From an uncultured Pirellulales bacterium (GTDB taxonomy: Bacteria > Planctomycetota > Planctomycetia > Pirellulales > Lacipirellulaceae), in assembly GCA_947258835.1 (NCBI GenBank), contig CAMYJY010000075.1, positions 1,838 to 16,133 of the forward strand: a stretch of DNA of 14,296 bases. Direction: 5' to 3'. The position numbers and the translations under genes were made by a program. The notes under the pieces were generated by a model. That model saw only the letters and a program-made list of their open reading frames with translations. It did not search any database and had not been told where the DNA came from. Position 1 is the first letter of the stretch; each line of letters starts with the position of its first letter. Positions 12,796 through 14,296 of this stretch are shown piece after piece.

Positions 12796-14082
12796 ATGCT
12801 CAGGACAGCACTCTCTTTGCTCATCAGTTGCCTTGGGGGTTGCTCCTTGCAAGTTGTTGCTGCGGAGTTGCCCGCACTCGACCTGCGGCGGGCGGAGCAG
12901 GCGGGCGTGCGGATGCTCGCGGGACAACATCTCCGCTTGTTTACCGATTTGCCACCGCAGGCAGCGGTGGACGAATTGCCCGCCGTATTCGATGCGGCGG
13001 TGGGGACCTGGGCCGCATATTTTGGCGTGGCTGCAGAGCGGACCGAGCTCTGGCAGGTGCGAGGTTTTTTGATCCAAGATCGTCAGCGGTTTGCCGCGCT
13101 GGGGGTTTTGCCCGCCCAGCGGCCAAATTTTCCGCAGGGGTTTGCTACGGAGAGGGAACTTTGGTTGCTGGAGCAGCCCAGCGCTTATTACCGCCGCCAT
13201 TTACTACTGCATGAAGGGACCCACGCCTTCATGCTGGCCCTGCTGGGGGGGACTGGTCCCGGCTGGTACGCCGAAGGCCTGGCCGAGCTGTGGGGGACCC
13301 ACACCTGGCAGGACGGGCAGCTTACTTTGCGGACCATGCCGGCCGACCGCCACGAGGTGCCGATGTGGGGCCGCATCAAGAGTATTCGCGAGGCCCACCA
13401 AGCGGGCGCAGCGCTTTCCTTGGCGGCCGTGTTGGCCCTCGATCAGCGGCGGTCACTCACCACCACCGAATACGCTTGGTGTTGGAGTTTCTGCAAATTT
13501 CTCGACGCCCATCCCCGCTGGCAAAACAAATTTCGCCAGTTGCCCCAGCATGTCAACGATTCCCAGTTCAACCAGCGTTTTCAGGAGCTGTATCATGCCG
13601 AGTGGTCGGACTTGCAGGTTGAGTGGCAGGCGCTGGTAGCGGATTGGGACTATGGTTACGACCACCAGCAGCTGGCCATGCAGCATCGTGAGCCGCAGCC
13701 CGTTGGTGCGGTGGCCAAGTGCACGCTGGCTGCAGAGAAAGGTTGGCAATCCACGGGCTGGTTGCTGAAGGCCGGTCAGCAGTACCGGATTACGGCTACG
13801 GGCCGCTACCAAATTGCCCACGACACGCAGCCTTGGCCGTGCGAGCCGGGAGGTGTCACGCTGGCCTACCACGCGGGCTATCCGTTGGGGATGTTGTTGG
13901 GTGCGCTCCGCGGGCAGCACCAGGATAACTTTTCGCCACCCACACCGATTGGCTTGGGAGCCACCCTACGGCCTGAGCAGGATGCGGTGCTGTATTTGCG
14001 GGTGAATGATTCCCCGGCCGGCTGGCATGACAATCGGGGTGAAATATTTGTCCGCCTTGCTCCCTCCCAAGGGCCAAAATAA
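12796..14082 (+). CDS. Predicted lipoprotein: zinc metalloprotease-like domain plus PA-IL-like lectin domain (428 aa)
   Basis: From ATG 12796 the protein opens with a hydrophobic signal ending in the lipobox LGGC (Cys16), so it is probably a lipoprotein. If not, signal peptidase I could cut near VVAAE. An in-frame ATG at 12754 would add 14 residues; neither start has a Shine-Dalgarno. The central domain carries HEGTH at 139-143 and, 17 residues later, GWYAEGLAEL with Glu160 as likely third zinc ligand, a gluzincin pattern like that of the planctomycete DUF1570 group. The C-terminal part (about 312-424) has WQSTGWLLKAGQQYRI, IGLGATLRP and LYLRVNDSPAGWHDNRGEIFV. The order and the VND...DN-G motif resemble the calcium-dependent galactose-binding lectin PA-IL (LecA). 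The likely role is cell-surface or periplasmic hydrolysis of a glycosylated target, which is inference. It stands alone between a terminator and repeat copy 3. Confidence 0.85.
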   Translation: MLRTALSLLISCLGGCSLQVVAAELPALDLRRAEQAGVRMLAGQHLRLFTDLPPQAAVDELPAVFDAAVGTWAAYFGVAAERTELWQVRGFLIQDRQRFAALGVLPAQRPNFPQGFATERELWLLEQPSAYYRRHLLLHEGTHAFMLALLGGTGPGWYAEGLAELWGTHTWQDGQLTLRTMPADRHEVPMWGRIKSIREAHQAGAALSLAAVLALDQRRSLTTTEYAWCWSFCKFLDAHPRWQNKFRQLPQHVNDSQFNQRFQELYHAEWSDLQVEWQALVADWDYGYDHQQLAMQHREPQPVGAVAKCTLAAEKGWQSTGWLLKAGQQYRITATGRYQIAHDTQPWPCEPGGVTLAYHAGYPLGMLLGALRGQHQDNFSPPTPIGLGATLRPEQDAVLYLRVNDSPAGWHDNRGEIFVRLAPSQGPK

Positions 14083-14169
14083 TAGGACGGGTCGGCTGCA
14101 TCAGGCGAATCGATCATGGTCAAAGATGGGCTCGGGCATCGGGTACCCACTTTGTACTGCTGGGCAAGC

Positions 14170-14296
14170 CCAATCTTGTTCCGCACGATAGTTGTTAGCG
14201 AGTAACAGAAAATTTTGAACCACGACGAAACAACGGAAACAACGAATCAATCAACGAAAAATTAAGTCCCTGTTCGTCGTTGCGTTGTTTCGTCGT
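14170..14296 (+). repeat. MITE-like hairpin repeat, copy 3 (with leader, cut by window end)
   Basis: The leader at 14170-14216 and core from 14217 onward align without gaps to 8526-8647. The left arm ACGACGAAACAACG (14222-14235) is a perfect inverted match to the last 14 bases of the window (14283-14296), so the element is intact up to the edge and lacks only its final few bases. It starts 87 bp after the stop of the protease-lectin gene; the bases in between (14083-14169) show no gene. Confidence 0.88.

Noticed and set aside
14083..14169. Terminator after the protease-lectin gene
   Set aside because: Short self-complementary words (GGGTACCC) are present, but no stem followed by a T-run could be built.

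Overview
The window looks like a chromosomal segment of a planctomycete, most likely of the Pirellulales type. This rests on protein style and not on any marker gene for taxonomy: large secreted proteins of unknown function, a GAF-domain membrane-fusion protein beside an M50-type membrane protease, an AsmA-like protein with the N-terminal pattern seen in planctomycetes, mixed GTG/ATG starts with few Shine-Dalgarno sites, and intergenic spaces full of dispersed palindromes. Base composition is fairly GC-rich, except for one acetyltransferase gene that is visibly more A/T-rich.

Left part, minus strand (about 1-2322): translation initiation factor IF-1 (infA), followed 129 bp downstream by a 608-residue secreted protein of unknown function that ends at a strong hairpin. 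Between infA and the next operon (2323 to about 3167) lies a gene-free stretch. It holds four 20-bp palindromes of the form ATTCCC-N8-GGGAAT (three direct, evenly spaced; one inverted), a 22-bp tandem duplication, and a plausible promoter facing right.

Centre, plus strand (3168-8513): a compact three-gene operon. The first gene encodes a two-GAF sensor region, a transmembrane helix and an HlyD-type adaptor. The second encodes a secreted stand-alone HlyD-type adaptor. The third encodes a PqqD-like N-terminal domain, an M50-type membrane metalloprotease core (HEFGH ... NPLLRYDGYY) and an HlyD-type C-terminal part. Together they look like an envelope export or processing machine with three adaptor subunits. 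No ATPase, outer-membrane channel or substrate is present in the window. This is the best candidate for a poorly described system here.

Right part, plus strand (8514-14296): a GNAT acetyltransferase that looks acquired; an AsmA-like envelope protein of about 1020 residues interrupted by an apparent -1 frameshift at a G5 run; and a predicted lipoprotein with a zinc-protease motif (HEGTH) and a C-terminal domain resembling the PA-IL (LecA) galactose-binding lectin. A hairpin repeat of about 80 bp, with long terminal inverted repeats and sometimes an extra leader of about 47 bp, follows three of the genes. The last copy is cut by the window edge.

No rRNA, tRNA, integrase, transposase or cas gene was seen.
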